From the NCBI GenBank assembly GCA_013397075.1, contig VWZS01002820.1:1161248-1225247 (forward strand): a stretch of DNA of 64,000 nt. Direction: 5' to 3'. Source of the stretch: Rhabdornis inornatus. Lineage: Eukaryota; Chordata; Aves; Passeriformes; Rhabdornithidae. The notes beneath the pieces are model-generated. The model was not told the DNA's origin, did no database searches, and saw nothing but the letters and a program-made list of their open reading frames with translations. Below are positions 49,576 to 62,400 of this stretch, one piece after another. Within the stretch, counting starts at the first letter, position 1, and each line of letters starts with the position of its first letter. Position numbers and translations under genes: made by a program.

Positions 49576-50543
49576 CAAACCAACCCAAACTGCTGCACCA
49601 CACCTTTCTGAATTATTTCTTGGAGGTCAGAACAGCCACTCCAATATTCCCAACATCCCAGGTTAGTGACATGCAATGTTTAATAATTTCACTCCTGAAG
49701 AACTTTATAAATTATGCAAAAAACCTTAAGAAGTTGGCCTAAACATGGCCCTGGGGTAGAGCTCTCCCTGCAGAACTTAGGAATAAAATCAATTTATGAC
49801 ATTTATAAATAAGTCCATTTGCAAAGCTAAACCTTCACAATGTGCTCCTCAAAATCCTCACTTCTACCTCTCCTTGGCTGGAAAAAACAGGGAGTTCAAC
49901 ATAGGGAAGATAGAGAAATGATGTGATTCCACAGAATTCCCCATTTCCAAATCCCACAGAAAGGTCGGTGTGTGGATTTTGGGAACAGCTGGGCAGGTAG
50001 AGCCCTGCAACTACCAACCACTCTCAGGCCCTTCCATGGTCAGATCCTACAAGCCCAGAAATAAATGCCAAACAGAGGGAAGCAGCAGGAAAAAGAAGAG
50101 AGAGAAACAACTAAACAAGCTTTAAGTTACAAAGGAAAGTGCACCTGCAGCAAAACTGGAGGTGGATGTGGTTAAGATCCTTGGAGCTACCCCGTGCCAC
50201 ATGATTTCTGGGATGAAATCTGGTCTAATTGCCTTTTTTAGCCTCTCTTTTTGTGTCTGTCAATGGAAAACACATCCTAGCAGAGTTTTCCTTTCCCTCA
50301 CTGTGTTGTTCCTTTCACTAAACCAGACAACAATTCTGGATTTAATTTGAATAAATACTAATAAATAACCATGTGACATGAACTTCCACATGGCAATTAA
50401 ACACCAACAGGTAGAAGAACAATTCCAAACATCCCACTGACCACAAGAGGAATTTTTATCAGGGTTCCACCCTCCCATCTTTTCCTGGCTGGTCATACCA
50501 GAGGGACTGGTTTGGAGGGATAGGAAAAGTAGCAGACACCAAC

Positions 50544-50652
50544 CAACTAGGATGGAATAGAGGATGCCGGGTCGCTCGGAAGGAGGCTGGATGTTTTGGT
50601 CCTGATCAATGGCTTGGATGGGTGGAGTGACACTGATGGGATTCACACGGGC
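50544..50652 (-). CDS. PCDH15: PCDH15 coding exon A (first in window; EC3, first part)
   Basis: This is the most 5' exon in the window: 109 nt, 36 codons plus one base. It opens in phase 0 after acceptor 'ctcatttcag' and ends in phase 1 before donor 'gttggt'. It encodes the early part of EC3. The calcium-site DQD triplet lies in IQAIDQDQN, followed by IQPPSERPG and YSILV. These match human PCDH15 with few changes (Q for R after DQD, E for D in PSxRPG). The first three residues (ARV) differ from the human residues I remember. The split glycine is completed by the exon at 44897-45009. The preceding exon, carrying the end of EC2 and start of EC3, is not recognisable up to 64000. Confidence 0.93.
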
Positions 50653-50892
50653 CTGAAATGAGAAATCACATTGGAAACAGAGCAATTAGAAAGCCAGCAG
50701 GGAGATCTACAGGTTCAGTACAACAACATGTCATGGGGAAGGGTATTGGAGGAGACAAAACCTTCAGAATGAGAAGAATGTTTACAGCTGATGGACCCTT
50801 TGAATCCAAATTAACCAAGCAACATAAACATTTCTATAGCAATTCTCCTTTCTGTGAGATACAGCTTTAGGATAGATCCCAGAGGAAAGGAA

Positions 50893-51320
50893 CCACAAAA
50901 TCCCAGAATGGTTTGGATGGGAAGAGACTTTAAAGCCTATCCAGTGCCACCCCCTGCCATAGGCAGGGACACCTTCCATTATCTCAGGCTACTCCAAGTC
51001 CCAGTGTCCAGCCTGGCCTTGGACACTTCCAGGGATCCAGGGGCAGCCAAAGCTTCTCTGGGCACTCTGTGCCAGGGCCTTGCCACCTTCCCAGGGAACA
51101 ATTCCTTCCTTGTATTTCACCTAAATTTCCCCTCTGTCAGTCTGAACCCATTCCCCCTTGTCCTGTCATTCCAGTTCCTGATGAAAAGTCCCCCTCTGGC
51201 TTCCCTGTAGCCCCTTCAGACCCTGGAAGGAGCTGTGAGGTCTCCACACAACCTTCTCTTCTCCAGCCCCAACTTTCCCAGCCTGGCTCCACGGGCAAAG
51301 TGCTCCAGCCCCCTTATCAG
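50893..51320 (-). mobile_element. CR1 LINE 3' fragment (long)
   Basis: About 425 bp inverted: 'cacaaaatcccagaatggtt' to 'ggcaaagtgctccagccccc'. It lies just upstream of exon A in the transcript. Confidence 0.93.
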
Positions 51321-51639
51321 CTTAGAAGCAGACAGTAAGCACTTGATAAAGGAAGCTCACAAATACTTGACTGTGTTTCTATAAATAGTCCTTCAAATCA
51401 GGGATTTCAGCCATCACACAGTGAAACACAGCAAATGCCTGAAAATAGGAAAACAACAAATTGAATTGGAGCGTCACCAGGAGCTGGAATGACTGTGATC
51501 CACAAATACACACTGCAAAAGAAACTTAAGGTACAGATATTTCAGGGATAGCTACGTTGGAAAAGTGTGGATGGATGTGGGAACAATTCACAATTATTTG
51601 GAAGTGAATTCAAACGCTTAACGTGGAGACAGAATTGTA

Positions 51640-51995
51640 GGATCATGGAACGGTTTGGGGTGGAAGGGACCTTAAAGATCCAAAATTTCCCACCCCCTGC
51701 CATGAATACCTTCCACTATCCCAGGTTGCTCCAAGCCCCAAAGTCCAGCTTGGCCTTGGACCTTCCAGGGATCCAGGGGCAGCCACAGCTTCTCTGGGCA
51801 CCCTGTGCCAGGGCCTGCCTGCCCTCCCAGGGAACAATTCCTTCCCAATATCCCATCTGACCCTGTCCTCTGGCAGTGGGAAGCCATTCCCCCTTGTTCT
51901 GGCACTCCATCCCCTGTAAGGACACTGTAAAGAGTCTCTCTCCATCTTTCTTGTAGCTCCTTCAGGTTCTGGAAGATCACAATCAGGTCACCCCA
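51640..51995 (-). mobile_element. CR1 LINE 3' fragment
   Basis: About 355 bp inverted: 'gatcatggaacggtttgggg' to 'gatcacaatcaggtcacccc'. A small deletion removes part of the 'gggcagggac' block. Confidence 0.92.
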
Positions 51996-52467
51996 AAACT
52001 GATGCCAACTTTCATCTCTGTCAATCCAGCCTCCAGTGGCAACTCCAGAGCTGCCATTCTCAACTCCCACAGTTTCAGTGACCTTGGCTGCTCAACCAAC
52101 CACAAATGTACCACACATGGATGTATGCACACCAGGCTTTTCCCTCCCCTTGGAATGTTTCCCTGCATGACAAAAACCCTTAATGAGCTCTGTGAAAAGC
52201 CAGAGGCCCTTTTTTTTTCCACATACAACTCGTCCTGGCAGCCTTTCCTTTGGAAAGCTCTGTTTCTGCAAGAGAAGACTTGAAATTTAGCGTGGGAATA
52301 GGAATGAGACAAGTCCATGCTCAGCCAAGTTTTGGCACAGAGCTGTCAGAAATCACCCTGCTGAGAGCTGGAAGGGAGCTTTGAGAGCTTTGGTGATGCT
52401 GGGGGGAAATTTAGAGGGAAAAGGGATGAGCCAGGAGGAGGAGAAAGAGTCGGGGATGGAGGAAAGG

Positions 52468-52797
52468 CAGTTTATTGACCTCTTATGTAGGTGTGGATTG
52501 GCAGTCCCATAGGTAACCTGCCACCACACCTTAAAGTGTGTCCCCCCCAGTCATTTCCAACAGGTTTCTCAAGTCCAGAGGCTCTTCAGGCCTTTTCCAC
52601 ACCAAAGTAATTTGAGGTACAGACATGTCAGGGATAGGCACATTAAAAAGTGAGGATGGAGGCTCTTGGCCTCCCAAATTAGGACTGGAAATCTCCTCAC
52701 TCCACTTCTGCTCATGGCTTTTGTCCCTGTCTCTGTCCCACTGGTCAGGTCTTTTGTCATCATCCAATTCTATCTGGGACTCTTTGAAAAATTAAAC
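52468..52797 (-). other. Unidentified coding-like frame with downstream poly(A) signal
   Basis: A minus-strand frame is open from just after a TAA near 52797 to a TAA near 52530, about 88 codons from the first sense codon. Its first ATG is at 52767 and would give 78 codons. It has coding-like character: charged DDDKRPDQWDRDRDK near the start, then SEEISSPNLGGQEPPSSLF, VPIPDMSVPQITLVWKRP and EEPLDLRNLLEM. An AG preceded by pyrimidines ('tttaatttttcaaag') sits at its start. AATAAA occurs at 52476-52471, about 55 bp after the stop. I do not recognise the protein. It could be a retroelement remnant, a relic 3' exon, or chance. Confidence 0.35.
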
Positions 52798-53076
52798 TCT
52801 TAAAAGCATAATGAGGGAGACAAGCTCAAAATAGGCAGAAAGAAAGAGAGAAGAAGATATATTTGACATCTGCTTGAATTTTTAAAAGGCATTAAGATGG
52901 CATAGAAGTTGCATGGGAAGAGAGAAGATTGTGCAGAAGACTGACTAAGACTAAAATGCTATTTTTAAATTCACAAATCAGTTGGAGCCCTCTCAGAAAA
53001 CCTCACATTCAAGCTAGAAACACACCCACAACAAAACCAGCCCCATCTGTTAGTTTGGGTTTAAACTCACCATTAA

Positions 53077-53250
53077 TGCCCAGAGAAGCTGTGGCTGCCC
53101 CTGGATCCCTGGAAGTGTCCAAGGCCAGGCTGGATGGGGCTTAGAGCAGCCTGGGATAGTGGAAGGTGTCCCTGCCCGTGGCAGGTGGTGGGACTGGATG
53201 GGCTTTAGGGTCCCTTCCCATACAAAACATTCTGAGATTCTGGGTTTCTA
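53077..53250 (+). mobile_element. CR1 LINE 3' fragment
   Basis: Sense CR1: 'gcccagagaagctgtggctg' to 'actggatgggctttagggtc' and 'acattctgagattctgggtt'. Confidence 0.93.
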
Positions 53251-53661
53251 TCATTACAATATTGCAGTCCAGGCTGAGTCTGTGCCAAACCAAGACTAAA
53301 ATCAGAATTGTTCAATAAATAACTCAAATAGCAAGGACAATGCTTTATTTTCCAGTTCAAGGAAAAGCTGGAGAGCAGCACTTAGAATCCCTGTATTTGA
53401 AACAGGCTGTGGTTCGACAGAAGATGTTTTATTGCCACATTGCCACCTTTGCACCAAGCCCTGAGAAACAAAGCACTTGGCTGAATAGAAACAAGTCCAA
53501 TAAGGAAATCAATTATAAGGAAGCTGAGAATGAAAAGTGAAATCCGTTAAATTTTTTTTTTTCTGTGTAAGTTGTTTCTCCAGGTACTGTACACACCTAA
53601 AATGGGCTACTCAAGAGCCAGGAGATATCATACACCATCTGCTGAAATGTTTATGGATAGA

Positions 53662-54033
53662 ATTATAAAATCACAGAATGGTCTGGGTTGGGAGGAACCT
53701 TAAAGCCCATCCAGTGCCATCCCCTGCCACGGGCAGGGACACCTTCCACTGTCCCAGTCTGCTCCAAGCCCCACAAACCTGGCCTTGGACACTTCCAAGG
53801 ATTCAGGGGTAGCCACAGCTTTTCTACAAATTCAATCCCAGTCCCTCCCCACCCTCACAGAGAATGATTTCTTCCCAATATCCTATCTAAGTTTCCCCTG
53901 TGTCAGTCTGAACCCATTCCCCCTTGTCCCATCACTCCAGTTCCTGTTGCAGGGTCCCTCTCCAGCTTCCCTGCAGCCCCTTCAGACCCTGGATAGGACT
54001 GTGGGGTCTCCCCACAACTTTCTCTTCTCCAGG
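53662..54033 (-). mobile_element. CR1 LINE 3' fragment
   Basis: About 370 bp inverted: 'aattataaaatcacagaatg' to 'cacaactttctcttctccag'. Confidence 0.92.
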
Positions 54034-56148
54034 CTATGAAAACATAAAACAATGAAGCAGCCATTACATTAATATAAATAGGTAATAGTACGTTAATAAA
54101 TTACTCAAAGCACACATAGGAAATTTAAGAAAATGTGCATATGCTTTTAATCAGAAATAATGGCTTTAAAAATTAGGAGTCAAACTAGAAGTCTTCCATA
54201 GGCATCCAATACCCTTGCAAGAGGCCTAAAAATCCCCTACCAGACTCCTTCTCAGGGGCTTCATGAGGAGATGGAAACTCATTAAAAGGAAGGGAAAACA
54301 GATTAATGAAGGAGTGAAGTGTCTGAGGTGCCCATGGGTGCCAGCTGGAGGCAAAGCAAGAGCACCAGGGGGTTTGGCAGGGAAAGGCTGGAAAAAGTTC
54401 TGGGAAAGTCAGCATGGAGCCACATCGGGGCAGGGAGATCACTCAGAATAAACAGCCAGCCTTCAAATCCCAGCCTCTGCCAAGGGGAACATGAAAGGCT
54501 GCCCAAGCTCTGGCAGAGGCAGGTGATTAAAAAACAAACAAGATCTTGCCCATCTGAGCGTGGAATATGCAGTCATTTATTTTCCTCATTAGGGAAAAGC
54601 TCCCTCAGTTATTGGTGTGGTGATTAATTGACTTCCAGGTGTTCAGTACAGCAAAACTGGGTAGGCCAAAAAGCAGAACCCCAATCCCACCTTGCAACTC
54701 TCAAAAGCACAGACATGAATAAATTTTAAAAAATCCTCCTTCAAACAGAGCCATGATGGGGAGCCTGCCAGCGAGTCTGCAGGGCCACGAGATGATCAAG
54801 GCAGAAAAATACTTAAAAAAACCTCAGAGAGAATAAGGTAGCAGCAAAAACCTCATTTCCCTCCCACCCCCACCCCTTCTTTTGTGTTCACCATGGAAGC
54901 ATAGCAGCACCTTCTCCATGTGGGATGTCCAGCAGGTCCTGCAAAAATCCATGGCCTTCAAAGATGCTATGGATGGAACAAGGCAAATTAAGAGTCACAT
55001 TTGTGCCAGGGGTTTTAGACTCCTACTGAGGATTGTGAATAAAATAAACAGCTGATATTTTAAATTAATGCATTTAAATGGTGCTTAATAATTCAGGAGT
55101 GCAGTTGCATTCAAAAACCCAAACGGAATTTTTAGGCACCCACCAACGTATTGATTTCACCATCCCATGATCCCATGGAATGATTATGAGGGAATTCACA
55201 ACTCAGATGTAGAATATGCATTTCGGGCTTTCAAGAACAACAATAAGAACAAAAAAACCCCAAAATAAAACCCCACCCCAAAATAAACATTATTTTAAGA
55301 ATAAAAGTAATATATTTTCCAATATTTTTATATATTTTCTTTTCTTTAAATTATTTTAAGATGCTCAGGAATGCCAGGCTTCTAATAGACGGATGTGGAC
55401 CATGTAGAATTCTTTCTAAAGTCAGGGTACAACATAATTGTTGCACAACTGATAACAAGGATTTTAAAAATCAGATTTTCTCTGTTCCATCTACCCGAGA
55501 TGCAAACCTGAATTTGCCAACTGTAGATACTTAAGGAAAACTTCTTTTGGGGAAGATGAGAAGGAAAAGAGAGAAAATGGTACATTTTGGGAGTTGAAAT
55601 AACATGGTTTTCTGCTCAGAGCTGCCTTTTTCATTTGTGGGGGGGATTTATGGTGTATTTTGAGGGGTTTTGTGGTGTATTTTGGGGTTTTTTTGCTTGT
55701 TACTGTGAAAATCGTGTTCTAGGAAACTGAAAGCCAACATTCCTCAGCTAGGAAGGTTTCTGAGCAGATAATATATTCCTGAGAGGTGCTTTTTGTACAC
55801 TTAAGACACCAGACCAGCTCCAGGTTACACTCTGGTGATGCTGCTGTGATGACTCACAACCACTTGAGCTCTCACCAGAGACTCAGGGGGCAGGGCCACC
55901 ACACAGGCACAAGTAAACATTGGAAAATACTGCAAAGGATAAAACTGCATGGAAAGCAAGAGTTCCCAAAGTTTTGTTTGGATTCACCATGGTGAGCTCG
56001 AGAAATCCACTGAGAGAAGGTACAAAAACCTACACTGTCAGTTTATTACTGAGTCAAACACAGCAAGACATTTTCTACCTGTGAATCCCAACGAAGACTG
56101 AGTTGTTAATGCACTAAGGCAGCTAGAAAACTAAACCAAAGAGATCTG

Positions 56149-56600
56149 GAGCTCCTGGAGCGGGGCCAGCAGAGGCTGCGGCGCTGAGGAAGGGCCTGGA
56201 GCATCTCGGTGCCCAGGAAAGGCTGAGGGAGCTGGGGCTGTTCAGGCTGGAGAGGAGCCCCAGCTGAGAGGGGCCCTCAGCCCTGGGTGTCCCTGTGTGC
56301 AGGGAGGGCTCCGAGCAGGGCCCAGGCTCTGCTGCGGGGGCCCAGCAATGGCACCAGAGCCACGGGCAGGGACTGAGCCCAGCAATTCCCCCTGCACAGG
56401 AGGCACAACTTCTTCCCTGGGCAGTGCCCAGCCCTGAACAGATTGCCCACTGAGGCTCTGGGGTCTCCTCCCTGGGGCTGTTGCAGAGCTGTGTGCACAC
56501 AATGCTGTGCCCTGTGCTCTGGGATGGCCCTGCTGGAGCAGGGAGGTGGCACCAGGTGCCCACTGAGCTCCCTTCCAAACTGACCTATCCTGCAATTCTG
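56149..56600 (+). mobile_element. CR1 LINE fragment, near-twin of 43.9 kb copy
   Basis: A sense copy truncated at 'gagctcctggagcggggcca' that ends 'gcccactgagctcccttcca'. It is about 98% identical by eye to 44007-44440, so both derive from a recently active source. Confidence 0.9.
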
Positions 56601-57804
56601 TATTAGCACAATCAGTTCCCACTGGACATTTCATACCAATATTTGACAGTCTGAAATTATTTTTTTTACAGGCAGCTGTAACTGTGGCCAGTGGACTTCA
56701 GGTAAAGTCTCAGGACCTTCTACCTGCATCATTCTCACAGCTCAGCTGAGAAATTTGCTGCTGAACTCAAATCCCTCTGCAAAACAAGGCTGAGGAGCTT
56801 TCCTCCAGATGGAAAATATCACTAAAGCAACACAAATTGTCCCTGGTGCCATCCAGAGCCCCATCCCAGGGAGCTCTGTACTATTAAACCAACAAAGTTC
56901 TTGATGAATTGATCAATCATTATGGTCACACTGGTTCTGCTTGTGCTTTCCCGAGGCTGGAATATGAGCTGTAAGTGGGAAATGAGCTGAGTTCTCTCCA
57001 TGCTGTGCAGAGCTGCCTGTGACTTTGCCAACACTCAACACTAAAACAGCAGGGAGAGCTGCAGAACCATTCCAATATCATTTCTTGCTGCTGTCTCAGC
57101 TGCTCTGCCAGCACAACAAGGGCTGTGACAAAACACTAATGAGCAGAAATCCATCACAGAGCACTTGCATGTCAGCAAAATGTGGTGAATGTTTCAGTGG
57201 AGTTATCCAACCACAAAGGAAGTCAATCCAAAAAGCAGGAATCACGCTACAAATGTAGGAGATACCACCAGAATCTCGTCATTAGTCAAACCACGTCTCA
57301 TCAAATCTCCCATTTGTAGGATCTCACCGTTCTCCCTCTTTTCCTGCCTTCCCACTGGCAGCTACACATTCCTGCCTTTGATCAGACCCCGGGAAGGCAG
57401 CACCTCACACCAGGAGCCTGCAGGAACTCCTCTGCTGCTGTTTGAAGGCTGATGTGACACAGAGATGTACAGGAATCCAGGGGGAATGGAATCTTCTGAC
57501 CCTTTGCGTTGCCACAACACAGGAACCCAAACTGTGGGCTAAGACCTCAACTGAATGCTTTGGAGACTTTGGAAGCAAACCCCAAGAACGGATTTAAAAC
57601 ACACTCTGAATCTGAAAGAGAATAAATTCACTGCAGAAAATAGTTAGATCAAGTTGTCATGGCAGCTAAAAAGAGGTTTACATAGCAAAAATTCTGGGCC
57701 TGGAAACACTTCACAAAAAAGGGCACAACAACTTGAGGAAACCAAATCTACATTGCTAATCCCCAGAGATTTATAGTTAATTCACCCAATTTATACTTCA
57801 TATA

Positions 57805-58345
57805 ATTATAGAATCAGCAAGGTTGAAAAAAAACTTTAGATCATCCAGTCCAACCATCCATCACCACTAATCCATGTCCTCAAGTGCCACATCCACAGCT
57901 TTTTTTAACCCCTCCAGGGAAATGATGCGGCAGCCACAGCTTCTCTGGGCAAAGCTGTGCCAGGGCCTCCCCACCTTTTTTTAACCCCTCCAGGGCAATG
58001 ATGCGGCAGCCACAGCTTCTCTGGGCAAAGCTGTGCCAGGGCGTCCCCACCCTCATAGTGAGGAATGTCCTCCTAATAGCTCATCTAAACCTGCTCTCTG
58101 GCAGTTTGAAGCCATTCCCCTTTGTCCTGTCACTCCATCCCTTGTAAAAGTCTCTCTCCATTATTCTTGTCAGCTCCTTCAGTATTGGAAAGCCACAATT
58201 GGGCCATCCCAGAGTTTCTCCTCTCCAGCTCTCCCAGCCTTTCCTCCCAGCAGAGCTGCTCCACCCCTCTGATCATCCTGGTGCCTCCTCTGGACTCACT
58301 CCAGCAGCTCCATGTCCCTTCTGTGCTGAGACCCCAGAACTGATC
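57805..58345 (-). mobile_element. CR1 LINE 3' fragment carrying a 76-bp tandem duplication
   Basis: Inverted CR1 from 'aattatagaatcagcaaggt' through 'catccagtccaaccatccat' to 'ccttctgtgctgagacccca'. An internal 76-bp segment is present twice. Confidence 0.9.
57900..58051. repeat. 76-bp tandem duplication inside a CR1
   Basis: Units 57900-57975 and 57976-58051 each start with seven T then 'aacccctccaggg' and end 'tccccacc'. They differ at two bases, so the duplication followed insertion and is recent. Confidence 0.95.
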
Positions 58346-59435
58346 TGCAAATTTAAAACTAAACTAACTTTTCTCTTTATTTATTTTTCAGAAGTTCGCC
58401 TTCATTTCCAGAAGCCACAGCTAAAAAGCCACAGTGGGTAATTTATGCTGTTGGTACCTGTGACCTGGCCTCTCCTGTCTTCTGGGGGTAAAAAAGTGTT
58501 CTAGTGACCAATGGGAAAAATTAAGACACAGGATTAATTATTCAATTCACCTTCTTTCTAAACTCAGCACTAAATTATTAAACAGCTTTTAGCACCTGAT
58601 TTAGCTACTCAATACAACACATGGCTGCTTCCTTCTTGGGTTTCTGTCATGCCTCATGTTTATGCAATTTCTTGAAATGAAAACTGTAAAATTCAAATAC
58701 CCTGGCAGCTCGGGTTGTTAACGGAGTAAGCTGTCAGAGAACACAATTCCTTCCATTCATTTGTGAAAACAAGACACTTTCGAGGGGGGAAAAAAAAAAA
58801 TTAAAAAAGCAGCAAGAGAGCATAATGAACCCGAGCACGGAGGAAAACAGAGACTATTTTTATCAATGATGTCTCCCAGGAACAGCAGGGCCAAAAAAGA
58901 ATTGAATTTCATCAGGATCTGATCACAGTGCTTACTAAATTGCTTTTTCTGTATCTGACATGCTTGATAAGAAGTGTCCCCAGCAGTGTCTGTGCAGGGG
59001 ACTAAATGAAATGCATTATGCAATGGGCCTCCTGCCTCAGCACAACCAGAATTCAGGCCAGAGCTTCTCCTCCTTTCAAGGTGATGACTGGCATTTAAGA
59101 ACAATAAACATTTCTGTTTTGACATTTGGCTTTTTTCCCATACAACTATGAAGTCTATTTCCTTGATTATCCCTCAAATTCTTGATGGCGGGTTTCTTAT
59201 TATCCTGATGTCTGTGCAGAGGAGCAAACTGTGAAGCCTAAGACAAGCACCTACATCTCCCAAAAATCCGAAAATATATAACAACCATGTAGCACCACCA
59301 TAATGACTTCCAGATTATTTTTATTTTCATTTCTAAGGGTAATTTATTTGCAATTAAAGAAAGCCTTGTAATATTAGCCCATTCTTCTTTCCTTATAAAT
59401 GCTATTTCTCACTGAGGGATAATTCTGTCTACCCT

Positions 59436-59439
59436 ATAT

Positions 59440-59470
<31 letters not shown>
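59436..59470. repeat. TA dinucleotide microsatellite
   Basis: An uninterrupted 'tatata' run of about 11-12 units, preceded by 'tatctataaatata'. Confidence 0.9.
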
Positions 59471-62400
59471 TCTCTTCCTAAGGAAAACAGGCTGATGGCT
59501 TCTCTATGTCTTTAGAAAAATTAGCCACAGAATAATACACCACAAAAGGCAGAAGAAATTACAAGCAAATGATAAAAGAGAAGAAAGATCTGGTGAGAAA
59601 ATATAACCAGTACCAGAGGTGGAATCTTTCTTAATTTCAGCTGAATGGAACTAGACAAAAACTCAAAAAACCCCAGAGAGTAATTAATTTGAAATCCAAA
59701 AAAAGAGAGCAATATCAAGATGAACAGGCCAGTATTTCACCCAGGCCCTTTGTCTCTTAGCTGACTCTCTTTACATGGAGATTTTATTACAATAATATTG
59801 GTGGTTCTTTCTCTTATTCCCACATTTCATCTTCCTGCAGAGAATTTGGCATTTCCTCGCCTGCAGGAACAAGCCAGGTCCAGAGTCTCACATCAGTGGG
59901 AATTTCAGAAGGCTGAAACAGGAGGGGGACTTTTGGGGTCAGCAAAACCACACTGCAGTTCCCGCTCTCAGCTTGAAGAAGAATGTTCATTTTCTGTACT
60001 GATTTTCCTCTCTTTTGGGTACTCAACAAGCACTTCCCCACTCCAGGAGTGGGAATGTCATCTGGAACTACCTCACTACTTAATTCCAGCTGTATCCATC
60101 ACTGTCCTCTCCTCATTAAAGCTTGCCACCCTGTCAGAGAAAGAATTTTAGGGAGAGATTTTGTAGCCAGAGCCAGCTACAAACTCTGCCTCATCATTAT
60201 TAAATAAATTTTATTACACTGATTTAAAGGTAATGTTAAAAGTGGCACTTCCAGATTGAAGGTTATAGGGGAAAAAAAGGATTTTCCCACCTAAATTTTG
60301 CATGTATTTTCAATAAATTTGTGCAGATGTGTGTGTGTACACACCTCACCTGCAGAGCTCACATCCTTCATCCTTAAGCTCATCCTCACATATTTTTAGG
60401 GTGAAATAGGAATTTTTTTTGTTTTATTAAATGTTTTTCTTTCCCAATCCCAGGACAAAAATAGGAATTGTTTACCAAGCACACCCCTGCCTCCCTAGCA
60501 CTACTGTGCTGCCCAGGGTATTGATCCAGAGCCAAATGGAGATTATGCCCATTTTCTCCTTTCAGGAGAGGAAGTTCCACTCACTAGGAATTTCCTTGTT
60601 CTCCACAGGAAAGACCTCTAGGATTCAAGGAATGTTTTCCACAGAACCATTATCAATAGCATGGAGCAGAGGCAAACATGACTGTCCTGGGAATGGGGAT
60701 TTTCCTTTCATTTCATTTCCAAGGGGGGTTTCATTTTAGTGTGTACTTTCACATATTCATCAATTAAGGTTTTGAAGATCACATTTGATTAATTGAGGAA
60801 TTAATCTGCAACCTCTGCATTGTGACAACAAGCTGAAAAGAGAAATAATTCCTCCTGGCTCCTAATGATCAGCTACAGTTTAATGGGACAACCCAGGCAC
60901 TGAAATTATTCTCTCTGAAAGGCCCAGGGATGTGACAGAGATGAGAATTTTTCTGGAGTGAAGTTGGCTAATAAAGCATCACTGCAAGAATATTTTGCTT
61001 AAATGTCAACATTTAAAGCCTTCAAATGCTGCGAAATGACATTCAAGGATCAAATAAATTGCTACATATGTTTTCTTTATGACAACAGCTCCACTTGGTG
61101 CTGTAACAAACACAGACCTATGGAATAGAAAACAGAATTGAATCTTACAGGAATTCCTCAATCAGTACTTAGGTGTTTTGGCACTTCATTAATTCGTTAA
61201 TTGGATTTTTAGCCTCAGTTTTGCTGCACAAAAAGGTGGTTTGTGCTCCTGAACCTGTCCTGCTGCCCACACTAAACCCCTGGAGATCCCTCTCCAGCCT
61301 TGGATGGATTGGATTGCTGTGGCTGTGATCAAAGTTTGAATCAAAGCAGCTTCTCTTCCTTCCTGAAAGGAAATTCCTTCTAATTTCAGAATCACTTTTA
61401 CTTCTTCCAAGCAAACTCAGGACCCTTTTCCTTCTCAGCTTCTGGCAAAGCCAGAAGAACTGAGCATTTTCCCACCTATGAGCTCCTAACGATGATGAGA
61501 AATAACAGGCAATTGATGAAACATTCCCAGATTTAAAAACAAAACAATAAATTATAAAATCAGTAATTTTTACCAGTTTATTCCTGCCTTGATAATGAAT
61601 CAGATTTGAGATTTACCTTTACAGTTACAGCTTGATAAATAGCTAGAAAATGCCCGTTTTCAGCAGCAACCAAATCTNACAGCAACTCAACTTCTGAACC
61701 ACAACTGGGTTAAAATCCCCTGAAGTAAAGTGTCTTTCAATCTTTATTCCCTTATTCTGCAGCCTTGGTATAATTTTCTCAACCACAGTGCTCTTTGAAA
61801 CACCTGGTTCTTCCGATAATCATTACATTTTGGAAATTAAAATCATGGTTTTGTTTGGTTTTGAAGGGCAAACCAGGCAAGTGAACCTCTTCTCTGTCTG
61901 AAAAGCAACTATATTTAAAGATACAGTTAATCTTAGATTAACAGGGACTGTCCTGCCTGATCAATACATCAGCCAAGGGAAGAGCTTGCCTAGCTGCTAA
62001 GGGAAATTATTCTCAGGTTTATGTATTCGCACATTAAAGTTCCTGACAATTTTACTGACAATTCTTTTTAACTAGCAATCCTGATATCCTCCCAAATACA
62101 TAAAATTTAATTATCTGTAACATCACATCTTTGTGATTTTAACCTTTTTATGCTTCACTACTTTTCAGTGACATTTTCCTTTAAAAGAAGACTCTACTTG
62201 TCAAGGGATGGCATGTGGGAGACAGACAATCAATCCTAAAAAGGGAAAGCATAGGGAAAATCACATCAGCAGACTTAAAACACCTTTTATAGCTCCTTAT
62301 CAGGTACTTGCAGATAATCAATAGCTTATCAAAGCTGTCCATTTTGACTTTGCTGAGTTATTCATTCAAAATCACTAAATCAGGTTAAAACCAGCCCAAT

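Larger units (their letters stand above)
45010..50543 (-). other. PCDH15: PCDH15 intron between exons A and B
   Basis: The intron is 5534 bp, and nearly a third of it is the purine-rich tract centred on the pure GAAAA block. In the transcript this becomes a long CU-rich run about 3.5 kb upstream of the exon B acceptor. The flanks are unique AT-rich sequence. No CR1 copy is clear in this intron. Confidence 0.9.
1158..50652 (-). other. PCDH15: Partial PCDH15 (protocadherin-15) gene: nine internal coding exons
   Basis: Nine exons on the minus strand join into one 405-codon frame with no stop. It follows human PCDH15 residue for residue, with identical exon lengths where I could compare, from mid EC3 to mid EC6. 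Exon sizes in transcript order are 109, 113, 207, 135, 150, 194, 133, 80 and 94 nt. Start/end phases are 0/1, 1/0, 0/0, 0/0, 0/0, 0/2, 2/0, 0/2 and 2/0. The family protein is a single-pass membrane cadherin with 11 extracellular cadherin repeats. It is the lower part of the stereocilia tip link, bound to cadherin-23, and couples to the mechanotransduction channel. The signal peptide, EC1-2, EC7-11, the membrane segment and the tail are outside the window. A PCDH15-like paralogue is the main alternative. Confidence 0.93.

Noticed and set aside
48435..49676. Open frames of 277-411 codons on both strands across the GAAAA block
   Set aside because: They are translations of a 5-bp repeat, with K/R/E on one strand and F/S/L on the other. 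There is no non-repetitive coding content.
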